Notes: a model not told the origin generated them from the letters alone. A stretch of 64,000 nucleotides of DNA from Thiosulfatihalobacter marinus (GCF_016019955.1 NZ_JAECRZ010000008.1:105244-169243), one strand, 5' to 3'; positions 54,256-63,903 are shown, counted from the stretch's first letter. A program made the numbers and translations.

Positions 54256-55662
54256 ATGTCCCCCAAGACGCTCTATGACAAGATCTGGGATGCCCATGTG
54301 GCCCACGAGGCCGACGACGGCACCTGCCTTCTGTATATCGACCGCCACCTGGTGCACGAAGTGACCAGCCCGCAGGCCTTTGAGGGGCTGCGCATGACCG
54401 GGCGCACGGTGCGCGCGCCCGACAAGACCATCGCCGTTCCCGACCACAACGTGCCCACCACAATGGGCCGCGAGAACCCGGCACAGATGACCGAGGACAG
54501 CCGAATCCAGGTCGCGGCGCTGGACAAGAACGCCAGGGATTTTGGCGTGCACTATTATCCGATGTCCGATGTGCGTCAGGGGATCGTGCATATCGTCGGT
54601 CCCGAACAGGGCTGGACGCTGCCCGGCATGACCGTGGTCTGCGGTGACAGCCACACCGCCACCCATGGCGCGTTCGGCTCGCTGGCGCATGGCATCGGCA
54701 CTTCCGAGGTCGAACACGTCCTGGCGACACAGACGCTGATCCAGAAGAAATCGAAGAACATGAAGGTCGAGATCACCGGCGAACTGCGCCCCGGTGTGAC
54801 CCCAAAGGACGTGACGCTGGCGATCATCGGCGCCACCGGCACCGCCGGCGGCACCGGCTATGTGATCGAATATTGTGGCCAGGTGATCCGCGACATGTCG
54901 ATGGAAGGCCGCATGACCGTGTGCAACATGGCCATCGAAGGCGGCGCGCGCGCCGGCATCGTGGCACCGGATGAAACCACGTTCGACTATTGCATGGGCC
55001 GCCCGCACGCGCCCAAGGGCGCCGCCTGGGAACAGGCCGTGGCCTACTGGAAAACGCTCTTTACCGATGACGGCGCGCATTTCGACAAGGTGATCACGCT
55101 GAAAGGCGAAGAGATCGAGCCGGTCGTGACCTGGGGCACCAGCCCCGAAGACGTGCTGCCGATCACCGGCGTCGTGCCCGCGCCCGAGGATTTCGAGGGT
55201 GGCAAGGTCGAAGCTGCACGCCGCGCGCTCGCCTATATGGGGCTGACTCCGGGCCAGAAACTGACCGATATCGAAATCGACACCGTGTTTATCGGATCCT
55301 GCACCAACGGCCGGATCGAAGACATGCGCGCTGTCGCCAGCCTGGTCAAGGGCAAGAAGATCAAAGAGGGCATCCGTGCCATGATCGTCCCGGGCTCGGG
55401 CCTTGTGCGCGCCCAGGCCGAAGAAGAGGGGCTGGCGGAAATCTTTCAGGAAGCCGGATTCGAATGGCGCCTTGCGGGGTGTTCGATGTGTCTGGCGATG
55501 AATCCCGACCAGCTGAGCGAGCATGAGCGTTGCGCCTCGACCTCGAACCGCAACTTCGAGGGGCGGCAGGGTTTCAAGGGACGAACACATCTTGTGTCCC
55601 CCGCGATGGCCGCCGCCGCCGCGCTGACCGGCAAGCTGACCGACGTGCGCGAACTGATGTGA
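54256..55662 (+). CDS. leuC: 3-isopropylmalate dehydratase large subunit LeuC
   Basis: Aconitase-type [4Fe-4S] subunit isomerising 2- to 3-isopropylmalate in leucine synthesis; 468 residues. [43 protein letters not shown] and [13 protein letters not shown] supply the cluster cysteines, and [11 protein letters not shown] is conserved. GGAGAGG 6 nt before the ATG fixes the start. The next gene overlaps its stop codon as TGATG. LeuD follows after that inserted gene. Confidence 0.97.
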   Translation: MSPKTLYDKIWDAHVAHEADDGTCLLYIDRHLVHEVTSPQAFEGLRMTGRTVRAPDKTIAVPDHNVPTTMGRENPAQMTEDSRIQVAALDKNARDFGVHYYPMSDVRQGIVHIVGPEQGWTLPGMTVVCGDSHTATHGAFGSLAHGIGTSEVEHVLATQTLIQKKSKNMKVEITGELRPGVTPKDVTLAIIGATGTAGGTGYVIEYCGQVIRDMSMEGRMTVCNMAIEGGARAGIVAPDETTFDYCMGRPHAPKGAAWEQAVAYWKTLFTDDGAHFDKVITLKGEEIEPVVTWGTSPEDVLPITGVVPAPEDFEGGKVEAARRALAYMGLTPGQKLTDIEIDTVFIGSCTNGRIEDMRAVASLVKGKKIKEGIRAMIVPGSGLVRAQAEEEGLAEIFQEAGFEWRLAGCSMCLAMNPDQLSEHERCASTSNRNFEGRQGFKGRTHLVSPAMAAAAALTGKLTDVRELM

Positions 55663-56522
55663 TGTCGGCGCCGGGCGCGCATATCGTGGAGACCGCCCTG
55701 CCGGCGGTCGGAACTCTCTGGGTTGGCGACAGCCTGGACTGGATCAGCAAGCTGTGCCTGATGACATTTGTCCATCATGGGCATCCGGTCTTTCTGTTCC
55801 ACACCCACGATATGGCCAACCCGGGCATTGACGGCATCGAACTGGCCCACGCGCGCGAGGTGTTCGATTACCCCGACGCGATGCTGCGCCAGTTCGGCCC
55901 CGCCCAGTTCGCAGACATCTTTCGTCTGCACATGATCCGCAATGCGGGTCTGATCTGGATCGATGCCGACGTGTTGTGCCAGCGCCCGCTTTCGGCCCCG
56001 GACGACTACCTGTTCGGCTACGAAGGCAGCGGCTGGATCAACAACGCCGTCCTGTGTTTGCCGGTGCAAAGTCCGACGCTCAAGAGGATGATCAATCGGT
56101 TCGCCGATCCTACCTTTGTGCCGCCGTGGCTGTCAAAACGCATCCTGAACCGGCTGCGCGACGGCCCGGAAGACGAACGGCTGATGCGGGCCTGCAAGAT
56201 GACCGCCACGGCGCTTGGGCCGCCCGCGCTGACCTACATGCTGAACAAGCATGGCGAGTCGGACCGCGCGCTGCCCGAGCATGTTCTCAATCCCGTGCCG
56301 TGGTCGCTGGGCGACATCTACTTCAATCCCTGTGGCGGGGTTGAGGGCTGGATGAATGACGATACCCTGGCGGTGCATCTCTATGCGTCACGTCTCGGGC
56401 GGGTTCACAAACGCGTCGCACCCGCCCCCGGCAGCTTTATCGCACAGGCCGCCCAAGAGGTTGGCTTTGACTTCGAAGAACACGGACTGCCACCCACCAA
56501 GGCTGTCCCGAAACTGCACTGA
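55662..56522 (+). CDS. Putative glycosyltransferase with DXD motif, inserted between leuC and leuD
   Basis: A 286-residue protein. [20 protein letters not shown] begins a GT32/Gb3-synthase-like fold; [27 protein letters not shown] contains the likely metal-binding DAD of a DXD motif, and a NNAVLCLP acceptor-side segment follows. These enzymes transfer a sugar to a saccharide or glycan. The ATG overlaps the leuC stop, so it is translated from the leu message. There is no signal peptide. Substrate unknown. Confidence 0.78.
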   Translation: MSAPGAHIVETALPAVGTLWVGDSLDWISKLCLMTFVHHGHPVFLFHTHDMANPGIDGIELAHAREVFDYPDAMLRQFGPAQFADIFRLHMIRNAGLIWIDADVLCQRPLSAPDDYLFGYEGSGWINNAVLCLPVQSPTLKRMINRFADPTFVPPWLSKRILNRLRDGPEDERLMRACKMTATALGPPALTYMLNKHGESDRALPEHVLNPVPWSLGDIYFNPCGGVEGWMNDDTLAVHLYASRLGRVHKRVAPAPGSFIAQAAQEVGFDFEEHGLPPTKAVPKLH

Positions 56523-56568
56523 TACAACGTCCCCCGCCGTCGGGCGGGCTCAACACGAGGAACTGGAC

Positions 56569-57174
56569 ATGGAAAAGTTTGAAAAACTGCACGGTATCGC
56601 GGCGCCCATGCCGCTGGTGAACATCGACACCGACATGATCATCCCAAAGGTGTTTCTGAAATCGATCAAGCGCACCGGCTTTGGCAAGCACCTGTTTGAC
56701 GAGATGCGCTATAACCGCGATGGCAGCGAGATCCCGGATTTCGTGCTGAACAAGCCGCAATATCGCGATGCCCAGATCCTGATCGCCGGCGACAATTTCG
56801 GCTGCGGCTCGTCGCGCGAACATGCGCCCTGGGCGATTGCCGACTTCGGCATCAGGTGCGTCGTGTCAACCGCCTTTGCCGACATCTTCTTCAACAACTG
56901 CTTCAAGAACGGCATCCTGCCCGTGGTGCTCCCGCAGGAACAGGTGGATGTGTTGATGGCGGATGCCGAGAAAGGCGCGAATGCCCGCATGACGGTGGAT
57001 CTTGAAGCCCAGGAAATCACCACGTCGGACGGGCAAGTCATCCCATTCGAGGTGGACGCGTTCAAGAAGCACTGCCTGCTGAACGGTCTGGACGATATCG
57101 GCCTGACCATGGAAAAAGCCGACGCCATCGACGCCTACGAGGCACGCGCCGCGGCAGAACGCCCCTGGGCCTGA
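56569..57174 (+). CDS. leuD: 3-isopropylmalate dehydratase small subunit LeuD
   Basis: A 201-residue partner of Leu[53 protein letters not shown] and [16 protein letters not shown] are diagnostic. It starts at ATG 56569, with GAGGA 9 nt upstream, 46 bp after the glycosyltransferase gene. A GC-rich hairpin follows 34 bp after the stop. Confidence 0.97.
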   Translation: MEKFEKLHGIAAPMPLVNIDTDMIIPKVFLKSIKRTGFGKHLFDEMRYNRDGSEIPDFVLNKPQYRDAQILIAGDNFGCGSSREHAPWAIADFGIRCVVSTAFADIFFNNCFKNGILPVVLPQEQVDVLMADAEKGANARMTVDLEAQEITTSDGQVIPFEVDAFKKHCLLNGLDDIGLTMEKADAIDAYEARAAAERPWA

Positions 57175-57494
57175 ACCGCTTGCACGACAATTATGGCTGG
57201 ATTGTGGCAGGCCGCCCCGCATGGGGCGGCCTGTTCGATTGGGGGCGCTCGGGCGCTTTGCAGTGTAGCGAGCCGGACGACATGACCCACAACATCTGGT
57301 AGACCCTTGGGTTTGAAGCGTTTTTTCTGGCCACACATTGATGCATTCGCGCACCAGTTGCCGCCGCCGCGGGCCGGTTCTTAACCCTGGCGCAAACTAA
57401 GCCTTGAGCGCAACGGACAAATTCGGCAAAAATGAGGCATAAATGAGGCGCCCCGCCGCAATTGGCGGGATCAAGTTGGAACAAGATCGCGGCA
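57175..57494. other. Intergenic region after leuD
   Basis: A 320-bp stretch without a supported gene. It holds the hairpin at 57209-57232 and a short direct repeat AAATGAGGC (57430 and 57441, 11 bp apart) about 50-65 bp before the membrane-protein ATG, which may be a promoter or activator site for it. Confidence 0.5.
57209..57232 (+). terminator. Hairpin after leuD
   Basis: AGGCCGCCCC-GCAT-GGGGCGGCCT, a perfect 10-bp stem followed by GTTCG without a clear T tract. Likely a terminator or pause for leuC-leuD; the weak T tract lowers certainty. Confidence 0.6.
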
Positions 57495-58364
57495 ATGTAT
57501 CGCGGCATCCAGTTTGAAAGGGCAAGGGCAGTGTTGGGACGAATCGTTAGCGCACTCACGCGTGCAATATTGGTGGCATTGCTGTTTGCCACCCCGGCAT
57601 TGATCCTGCCGAATGTCAGCGCGGATGCCGTTGAAATCGTACTGCTTTTCGCGCTGTTCTCGGCCTGCCTTGTTTTCATCGAGTATTTTTCCACATACCC
57701 GTCGATCGTGGAATTCCGCTACGCTCCTCCCTTCAACAGGCTGCGGTTTCTCGCGATCTTCCTTGCCGTCTTCTGCCTGTCGGTGATCGCGCGCGGCGAA
57801 TATGCGCCCAATGCGCTCACGTCCTTCCTGCACACGCTGGGTATTGTGGTGGGCGATGCGATCGATTTCCCCTATTCGCCCGTGCGCCTGATGGTGATCA
57901 TGTTGCCGCAGAACGCCTCGCCCGAACTGGTCGAGGCAGTGCGCACCTCGTCCGGGCTAAGCTACCTGATCTCGATGATGGCGCTGGCGGTGTTCTATTT
58001 CTATGTGCGCATCCTGGGCTGGCCCGCCCGCAACGGGGCCTTCAACGTCTGGGTCAACCTGCCGCTGTTCGATCCCACGGCGGGGGGCGACGTGCTGCCC
58101 CGGCTGCAAAGGGACGGGCGTCTTAACATTGCGTTAGGGTTTCTCATGCCATTCCTGATCCCGGCGATTGTACAGATGATGTCGGATCTGATTGACCCGA
58201 TCTATCTGGACGATCCGATGACAATGATCTGGACGATAAGTGCATGGGCCTTCATTCCGGCAAGCCTGATCATGCGTGGCATGGCGATGACCCGCGTGGC
58301 CGAGATGATCCGCGACAACCGCCGCCGCGCCTATGCCGCCGCGCGGGCCTTGCAAACCGCCTGA
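57495..58364 (+). CDS. Multi-span membrane protein of unknown function
   Basis: A 289-residue protein with about six hydrophobic helices (near residues 15-35, 42-60, 75-95, 155-175, 205-225, 240-260) and a basic C-terminus (RDNRRRAYAAARAL). ATG 57495 (MYRGIQFERARAVLG) starts it; the frame is open from 57462. I do not recognise a named family, though similar proteins accompany leuD in this bacterial group. The next gene overlaps its stop codon. Confidence 0.75.
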   Translation: MYRGIQFERARAVLGRIVSALTRAILVALLFATPALILPNVSADAVEIVLLFALFSACLVFIEYFSTYPSIVEFRYAPPFNRLRFLAIFLAVFCLSVIARGEYAPNALTSFLHTLGIVVGDAIDFPYSPVRLMVIMLPQNASPELVEAVRTSSGLSYLISMMALAVFYFYVRILGWPARNGAFNVWVNLPLFDPTAGGDVLPRLQRDGRLNIALGFLMPFLIPAIVQMMSDLIDPIYLDDPMTMIWTISAWAFIPASLIMRGMAMTRVAEMIRDNRRRAYAAARALQTA

Positions 58365-59380
58365 TCCTTTGTCTTGCCTTGTTGTTCCCGGTCGCCTCGG
58401 GGGCCGGCACGTTGCGCGTGGCAACCTATGACGTGGAACTGTCGCGCAAGGGGCCGGGGCTGATGCTGCGCGATATCCTGAAAGGCGATGCACAGGTGCG
58501 CGCGATTGCGCAGGTCGTGGCCGATACCGCGCCGGACGTGCTTTTCCTGCAAGGGGTGGATTACGATTATCGGCAGCTGGGCGCGCGGGCCTTGCGGGAT
58601 GTTCTGGCGGATGCGGGGATACGGTATCCGCATATCTTTGCCCTGCCCCAGAACGCCGGGGTTCCGTCCGGGCTGGACCTGGACGGTGATGGCAGGGCGC
58701 ATGGCCCTGCCGATGCACAGGGGTTCGGGCGATTTCGCGGCGAAGGCGGCATGGTTCTGTTCTCGCGCTGGCCGGTGGATGCCCAAGGTGTTCAGGATTT
58801 TACCGGACTGTTTTGGCGCGATTTGCCGGAGGCGCGATTGCCGAAGGTGAACGGGCGCCCCTTTCCCTCCCAAGAGGCGCAAGCCGCGCAGCGGCTGTCC
58901 TCTGCGGGGCACTGGATGGTGCCGGTTGTCGGCCCCGGCGGGCAGCGGGTCACGCTGATGCTGTTTGCCGCCGGACCGCCGGTGTTTGACGGGCCGGAGG
59001 ACCGCAACGGCCTGCGCAACGCCGACGAGATTCGGCTGTGGCAGGTGGTGCTGGACGGTGCTTTGGGCAGGCCGCCGCTGGGGCCTTTCGTGATCATGGG
59101 CAACGCCAATCTGGATCCCGACAAGGGTGATGGGCGGCGCGAGGCGATCCGAGACCTGCTGGCCGACAGCCGCCTGCAAGACCCCCATCGCGGCATGGGG
59201 CCAACCGTTGACTGGCCCGAGCCGGTTCCGGGGGATTTGCGGGTGGATTACGTCCTGCCGTCGGCGGATCTGACGGTGCGGGATGCCGGTGTGATGTCGC
59301 CTGGCACCGGTTCGGTGCCGGGGAAGATGGTCGCCGCCGCCAGCCGTCACCGGATGGTTTGGGCCGATCTGGACTTCTGA
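58361..59380 (+). CDS. Endonuclease/exonuclease/phosphatase-like exported protein with altered active site
   Basis: About 340 residues of the EEP fold: LRVATYDVELSRKGPG, APDVLFLQGVDYDYRQL, FRGEGGMVLFSRWPVD, VIMGNANLDPDKGDG and AASRHRMVWADL. The usual catalytic Glu of LQE is Gly, the GDxN motif reads GNAN, and SDH reads SRH, so nuclease activity is doubtful. A signal-like segment (LILCLALLFPVASGAG) opens the protein. No ATG lies near; a CTG at 58361 overlapping the previous TGA is a candidate, while an ATG at 58244 would overlap the membrane gene by 120 bp. Confidence 0.72.
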   Translation: MILCLALLFPVASGAGTLRVATYDVELSRKGPGLMLRDILKGDAQVRAIAQVVADTAPDVLFLQGVDYDYRQLGARALRDVLADAGIRYPHIFALPQNAGVPSGLDLDGDGRAHGPADAQGFGRFRGEGGMVLFSRWPVDAQGVQDFTGLFWRDLPEARLPKVNGRPFPSQEAQAAQRLSSAGHWMVPVVGPGGQRVTLMLFAAGPPVFDGPEDRNGLRNADEIRLWQVVLDGALGRPPLGPFVIMGNANLDPDKGDGRREAIRDLLADSRLQDPHRGMGPTVDWPEPVPGDLRVDYVLPSADLTVRDAGVMSPGTGSVPGKMVAAASRHRMVWADLDF

Positions 59381-59412
59381 GGGTTCAGAACGGGGCGCAG
59401 GGTTTCGCACGC

Positions 59413-59678
59413 TAGGGTCAGGACCCATTAATCCTGCGCCACTGGTTTGACAGATTTGCTGTCTGACTACGTACAATGCCGCAGGAATAGTGGTTCTATT
59501 TCAAGGCATTGAAAGGACGTCAGGCGGCAAATCCGTCAAATCCGCAGGACGCCAAATCCACTTCATCCCGGCGGCTTGGCACGCTTGGAAATAGAGCCAC
59601 TATGTCCGGCGCGCACCAAACCCCCAATATTTCGTGGATTTGGCGCCAGTGGTGCAGGATTAATGGGTCCTGACCCTA
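59413..59678. mobile_element. MITE-like element, 262 bp, flanked by TA
   Basis: Terminal inverted repeats of about 31-33 bp (outer bases GGGTCAGGACCCATTAATCC; one mismatch) at 59413-59445 and 59646-59678. Both ends are flanked by TA, as expected of an IS630/Tc1-mariner-type TA duplication. A second nested inverted repeat (59487-59505 and 59584-59603, around GGTTCTATTTC) and a third (GCCAAATCCAC / GTGGATTTGGC) make the whole element a long imperfect hairpin. It encodes no transposase. It lies 33 bp after the EEP gene and inside the 3' end of the epimerase gene. Confidence 0.85.
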
Positions 59679-60525
59679 AGGCCGTGGCCAACGCGCGGGC
59701 GACGGCCGTAGCCTCGAAACCGGGCAGCAGGGCCTCGAACCGCTCGCCGTCAAGGCTGTGCGGCGTGTTCCACAGATAGCGCATCTCGCACAGCGACCGG
59801 GCCAGTTTCCACACCGGTTGCGCCAACCGGATCGGCAGCCAGTTCATCTTTTTCAGACGCACGGACCGGCCGGTGATCTGCGCCAGATGCGCCGCGATCT
59901 CCTGCCCGGTCAGGGTGTAACCGGGAAAGGCGATATCCTCGAACCGGTCGAGCGTGTCGCGCCGTTCGGCCAGCGCCACGGCAGCGCGGGCCAGATCGGG
60001 CAGATAAGCCCAGGCGTGGGCGATATCGGGCTGGCCGGGATAGGTGAACACGCCCCTGGCCAAACGCGCGATCATGATCTGGTCAAACCAGTTGCCCGAG
60101 GCGGCCGTGTCGATGAAATCCCCGGCGCGCAACAGGATCGTGCGTACGCCGCTGTCGCGATAGGCGCGCTCCATGTCCCGCCGGATACGCCCCAGCGGGT
60201 TTGCGGCGGCGTGGGGCGACGCGACCGACCATGGCGCAGGCGTGCCAGCGCCAAAGACATAGACGTTCCCGGGCACGATCACCGTCGCGTCCACCGATCT
60301 GGCGGCGGCGATCACCCCGGTGTGCAGGCCCGGCACCTGGGCGGCCCAATCGGGATAGGCCGGGTTCCAGGCATTGACGATCACGTCCACGCCTTGCACG
60401 GCGGATGACAATGTATCGGCCTTGCGCTCAAAGCGGCGCACCTGCCAGCCCGCAGCAGCGAACGCGGCGGCGGCGTTGCGGCCAAAACGCCCTGTCGCGC
60501 CAAGGATAAGAACGGTCTGGACCAT
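59563..60525 (-). CDS. NAD(P)-dependent epimerase/dehydratase-like protein with MITE-derived C-terminus
   Basis: A 320-residue extended short-chain dehydrogenase fold with NAD(P)-binding GATGRFGRNAAAAF, PGNVYVFGAGTPAPW and DFIDTAASGNWFD. Residues up to about 286 (VARALATAL) look native. The last 34 codons (from GSGPINPAPLAP to KRAKPPG) and the stop lie inside the MITE at 59413-59678, so the true C-terminus was replaced. Removing the MITE with one TA restores an open frame of about 22 further codons, ending at 59347. Substrate unknown. Divergent from a LysR gene that may regulate it. Confidence 0.82.
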   Translation of the reverse strand: MVQTVLILGATGRFGRNAAAAFAAAGWQVRRFERKADTLSSAVQGVDVIVNAWNPAYPDWAAQVPGLHTGVIAAARSVDATVIVPGNVYVFGAGTPAPWSVASPHAAANPLGRIRRDMERAYRDSGVRTILLRAGDFIDTAASGNWFDQIMIARLARGVFTYPGQPDIAHAWAYLPDLARAAVALAERRDTLDRFEDIAFPGYTLTGQEIAAHLAQITGRSVRLKKMNWLPIRLAQPVWKLARSLCEMRYLWNTPHSLDGERFEALLPGFEATAVARALATALGSGPINPAPLAPNPRNIGGLVRAGHSGSISKRAKPPG

Positions 60526-60610
60526 AAAGAGCGGCTCCTGTTTTGCTGTGATACCGCAAAGATCACCTATTCAGATGCAAATATGAATTGGCAAAAATCG
60601 AAACTGTGTT

Positions 60611-60624
60611 ATTCAAAATTGAAT
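60611..60624. promoter_or_regulatory. ATTCAA-AA-TTGAAT dyad overlapping the lysR start
   Basis: A 14-bp dyad at the LysR start codon (60623), with a related ATTCA-N10-TGAAT at 60569-60588. Both lie in the divergent epimerase/LysR space, as expected for LysR-family operators. Confidence 0.5.
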
Positions 60625-61519
60625 GGATATTCGCCTGACAGATCTTGACTGGTCGCTGATCCAGTCCTTTCTGGCCGTCGCAGAGACCGGCTCGCTCTCC
60701 GGCGCGGCGCGCAAACTGAACACATCGCAACCCACCCTGGGCCGCCACATCCGAACGCTGGAAGACAGGCTTGGGGTCGAACTGTTCCACCGCCATGCGC
60801 GCGGGTTCGATCTGACCCGGCTGGGCGCGGAAATACAGGCGCACGCCCGCCGCATGGAACATGCCATGGCTGCACTGGCACTGACGGCGGCGGGCGGTGA
60901 AACCCGGCTGGCCGGAGATGTGCGCATTGCCACAAGTGTGTTCATGGCCCACCACGCCATGCCCGCCATCATCGCCGATATTCGCCGCCGGGAACCGGAT
61001 ATTCATATCGATCTTGTGCCCTCGGATGCGTCGGAAAACCTGTTGTTCCGCGAGGCGGATATCGCGGTGCGCATGTACCGCCCCCAGCAGCTCGACATGG
61101 TCACGAAACATCTGGGCGATATCACGCTCGGGATGTTTGCCACCACCGGGTACCTCAACCGCAAGGGTCGGCCGCGCAGCGCCGACGATCTGCGCCACCA
61201 TGATATGGTCGGATATGACGCCAATGACGACATCCTGCGCGAGATGCGCGCCATGGGCATTCCGGCCCGGCGCGATTGGTTCGCGGTGCGCTGTGACAAC
61301 CAGAGCGCCTACTGGGAACTGATCCGGGCGGGCTGTGGGCTTGGATTTTGCCAGAGCAACATCGCCCGCGCCACGCCCGGTCTGGAAGAGGTTGTGCTGG
61401 AGTTCCCCCTTCCTGTCCTGCCGGTCTGGCTTACCGCGCATGAAAGCCTGCGCCAAACGCCTCGCATTTCCCGCGTCTGGCACCTGCTGGAAGCGGGCCT
61501 GCGCCCCTTCGTTTCTTGA
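60623..61519 (+). CDS. LysR-family transcriptional regulator
   Basis: A 298-residue LysR regulator. The N-terminal helix-turn-helix (about 5-65) reads LSGAARKLNTSQPTLGRHIRTLEDRLGVELFHRHARGF. The C-terminal periplasmic-binding-like effector domain follows from about residue 90. It is encoded divergently from the epimerase gene with 97 bp between, the classic LysR-target arrangement, so that gene is its most likely target. The effector is unknown. Confidence 0.92.
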   Translation: MDIRLTDLDWSLIQSFLAVAETGSLSGAARKLNTSQPTLGRHIRTLEDRLGVELFHRHARGFDLTRLGAEIQAHARRMEHAMAALALTAAGGETRLAGDVRIATSVFMAHHAMPAIIADIRRREPDIHIDLVPSDASENLLFREADIAVRMYRPQQLDMVTKHLGDITLGMFATTGYLNRKGRPRSADDLRHHDMVGYDANDDILREMRAMGIPARRDWFAVRCDNQSAYWELIRAGCGLGFCQSNIARATPGLEEVVLEFPLPVLPVWLTAHESLRQTPRISRVWHLLEAGLRPFVS

Positions 61520-61579
61520 TCTTTCCCCCGCGTCCCGCTAGGGCAGGTTCGACGAATTTTTTCAAGGACGGACAGCCCC

Positions 61580-62683
61580 ATGAGCAACCCCTCGCTTCTC
61601 ATTCTTGCCGGTGACGGCATTGGCCCCGAAGTCATGGCCCAGGTGCGCCGGATCATCGACTGGTTCGGCGACAAGCGCGGCCTGAAATTCGATGTCAGCG
61701 AGGACCTTGTGGGGGGTTGTGCCTATGACGCGCACGGCGTGCCGCTGACCGACGAAACCATGGCCCGGGCGCAAGAGGTTGACGCGGTCCTGCTGGGCGC
61801 CGTGGGCGGCCCGAAATACGACGATCTGGATTTCAGCGTCAAACCCGAACGCGGATTGCTGCGCCTGCGCAAGGAGATGGACCTTTACGCCAACCTGCGC
61901 CCGGCCCAGTGTTTTGACGCGCTGGCGGAATTCTCCTCGCTGAAAACCGAAATCGTGTCGGGCCTGGACATCATGATCGTGCGCGAACTGACCGGCGGCG
62001 TCTATTTCGGCGAGCCGCGCGGCATCTTCGAGGAAGGTAACGAACGCGTCGGCATCAACACCCAGCGATACACCGAAAGCGAGATCGAACGCGGCGCACG
62101 GGCCTCGTTCGAACTGGCCACGCGCCGCAACAAGAAGCTGTGCTCGATGGAAAAGGCCAACGTGATGGAATCGGGCATCCTGTGGCGCGAAGTTGTGACC
62201 GAAGTGTCCAGGGACTATCCCGAGGTGGAACTCAGCCACATGTATGCCGACAATGGCGCGATGCAGCTGGTGCGCGCGCCCAAACAGTTTGATGTGATCT
62301 ATACCGACAACCTGTTTGGCGACATCCTGTCGGATTGCGCCGCCATGCTGACCGGCAGCCTGGGCATGTTGCCCTCGGCCTCGCTGGGTGCCCCGATGGA
62401 GAATGGCCGCCCCAAGGCGCTTTATGAACCGGTGCACGGCTCGGCCCCTGACATCGCCGGCAAGGGCATCGCCAACCCAAGCGCCTGCGTGCTGAGCTTT
62501 GCCATGGCGCTGCGCTATTCCTTTGACGCCGGCGCCGAGGCCGATCGCCTTGAAGGCGCGGTGCAAAAGGTGCTGGCGGATGGCGTGCGCACCGCGGACC
62601 TGATGCAGGCCGATGGCGGCACCCCGGTGTCGACCGGCGAAATGGGCGATGCGATTCTGGCGGCGCTTGACGCCAGCCTGTAA
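61580..62683 (+). CDS. leuB: 3-isopropylmalate dehydrogenase LeuB
   Basis: NAD-dependent oxidative decarboxylase of leucine synthesis, 367 residues. [77 protein letters not shown] and [19 protein letters not shown] are diagnostic for LeuB over isocitrate dehydrogenase. It is separated from leuCD by four genes, including the MITE-altered epimerase. A terminator follows its stop. Confidence 0.97.
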   Translation: MSNPSLLILAGDGIGPEVMAQVRRIIDWFGDKRGLKFDVSEDLVGGCAYDAHGVPLTDETMARAQEVDAVLLGAVGGPKYDDLDFSVKPERGLLRLRKEMDLYANLRPAQCFDALAEFSSLKTEIVSGLDIMIVRELTGGVYFGEPRGIFEEGNERVGINTQRYTESEIERGARASFELATRRNKKLCSMEKANVMESGILWREVVTEVSRDYPEVELSHMYADNGAMQLVRAPKQFDVIYTDNLFGDILSDCAAMLTGSLGMLPSASLGAPMENGRPKALYEPVHGSAPDIAGKGIANPSACVLSFAMALRYSFDAGAEADRLEGAVQKVLADGVRTADLMQADGGTPVSTGEMGDAILAALDASL

Positions 62684-62705
62684 CGTCTGTTTCGTAGCCA
62701 TTTCC

Positions 62706-62732
62706 GGCCCCGGTTCTTGCCGGGGCCTTTTT
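62706..62732 (+). terminator. Intrinsic terminator after leuB
   Basis: Stem GGCCCCGG / CCGGGGCC with loop TTCTTG, followed by TTTTTC, 22 bp after the leuB stop. Confidence 0.92.
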
Positions 62733-62798
62733 CATTTTCGCGGGACCGGTATATAGGGGCAGTGCCCCGGGCGCGATTCCTGCGGCGGAGATGATTTC

Positions 62799-63743
62799 AT
62801 GAACCTTCAGGCAACTTTTCTGGCCCTGCTGGCCTTTGCGCTGTTTTCCACCCATGACGTGGCGATCAAGTATCTGGGCACGATCTATTCGCCACTTCAG
62901 ATCATGTTCTTTGCCAGCCTGCTCAGCTTTCCTCTGATCACGATCCTTCTGGTGCGCGACCCAACACCGGGCAATCTGCGCCCGGTGCACCCGTGGTGGG
63001 TTGCGCTGCGCTCGGTCTGCGTGGTGGTAGCCCCGACCTCGGCCTTTTTCGCCTTTACGCTGCTACCGCTGGCACAGGTATACGCGATCATCTTTGCCAC
63101 GCCGCTGCTGATCACGCTTTTGTCGATCCCGATCCTGGGCGAAAAGGTGGGGATCTGGCGATTGCTGGCCGTGGTGTTCGGGCTGATCGGTGTTCTGGTG
63201 GTGGTGCGCCCCGGCGCCAGCGATTTTGGTCTGGGCCATGGCGCCGCGTTCCTGACTGCCTGTGCTGGCGCACTGCAATCGGTGATCGTGCGCAAGATCG
63301 GGCGCAAGGAACGCCGCGTGGTGCTGATGCTGTACCCGCTTCTGGTCAGCGTTGGCGTGATGGGGCTCGTACAGGTGTTTGTCTATGTGCCGGTCAGCTT
63401 GCCGGACCTTGGCGCGCTCGCCTTTGTCGCGCTGTTCGGCTTTACCGCCACCTTCCTGCTGGTGCGCGCCTACACCATTGGCGAGGCCGCGATGGTGGCG
63501 CCCATGCAGTATTCCCAGATCCTTTGGGCTCTGGGATTGGGCTATGTCCTGTTCGGCGAAATCCCAGACGGCGCGACGTTGCTGGGGGCGGTGATCATTA
63601 TGGCCAGCGGCCTGTTCATCATCGCCCGCGAGGCCGTCGGCGGAACGTCGCGGCAAACCCCTGTTCTGCGCACACGCTCGCGCGGTCTTTCGCCGGGTGG
63701 CCTGCGCGTTTCACAAGCGATGCACCGGCAAGCCGACCCATAA
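62799..63743 (+). CDS. EamA/DMT-family transporter
   Basis: A 314-residue inner-membrane protein with ten predicted helices in two EamA repeats (about 5-130 and 145-280). Typical motifs include FFAFTLLPLAQVYAIIFATPLLITLLSIPILGEKVG and VAPMQYSQILWALGLGYVLFGEIPDG. Family members move amino acids, nucleotide sugars or other metabolites; the substrate is not readable. The C-terminal ~30 residues are Arg/Gln-rich and lie outside the membrane. It starts at ATG 62799, about 66 bp after the leuB terminator. Confidence 0.9.
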   Translation: MNLQATFLALLAFALFSTHDVAIKYLGTIYSPLQIMFFASLLSFPLITILLVRDPTPGNLRPVHPWWVALRSVCVVVAPTSAFFAFTLLPLAQVYAIIFATPLLITLLSIPILGEKVGIWRLLAVVFGLIGVLVVVRPGASDFGLGHGAAFLTACAGALQSVIVRKIGRKERRVVLMLYPLLVSVGVMGLVQVFVYVPVSLPDLGALAFVALFGFTATFLLVRAYTIGEAAMVAPMQYSQILWALGLGYVLFGEIPDGATLLGAVIIMASGLFIIAREAVGGTSRQTPVLRTRSRGLSPGGLRVSQAMHRQADP

Positions 63744-63801
63744 ATTCGCACCGATTGGGCTTGCCAAAGCCCACCGAGTGAATTATCCCGCGCGTCACGG
63801 T

Positions 63802-63878
63802 CGGAGTGTAGCTCAGCCTGGTAGAGCACTGTCTTCGGGAGGCAGGGGTCGGAGGTTCGAATCCTCTCACTCCGACCA
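63802..63878 (+). tRNA. tRNA-Pro (anticodon CGG)
   Basis: A full 77-nt cloverleaf with encoded CCA. The acceptor stem CGGAGTG pairs with CACTCCG. The D arm is AGCTCAGCCTGGTAGAGC. The anticodon stem CTGTC/GGCAG encloses loop TTCGGGA with anticodon CGG, reading CCG. The T arm has GGAGGTTCGAATCCTCT. The 5' C is usual for bacterial tRNA-Pro. Confidence 0.95.
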
Positions 63879-63880
63879 AT

Positions 63881-63903
63881 GTCGCATCCATGCGACTGTT
63901 TTC
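63881..63903 (+). terminator. Hairpin terminator after tRNA-Pro
   Basis: GTCGCAT-CC-ATGCGAC followed by TGTTTTC, starting 2 bp after the tRNA CCA end. Confidence 0.75.

Noticed and set aside
59413..59678. The element as a remnant of a full insertion sequence
   Set aside because: It is only 262 bp with intact ends and no transposase fragment, which fits a MITE better than a decayed IS.
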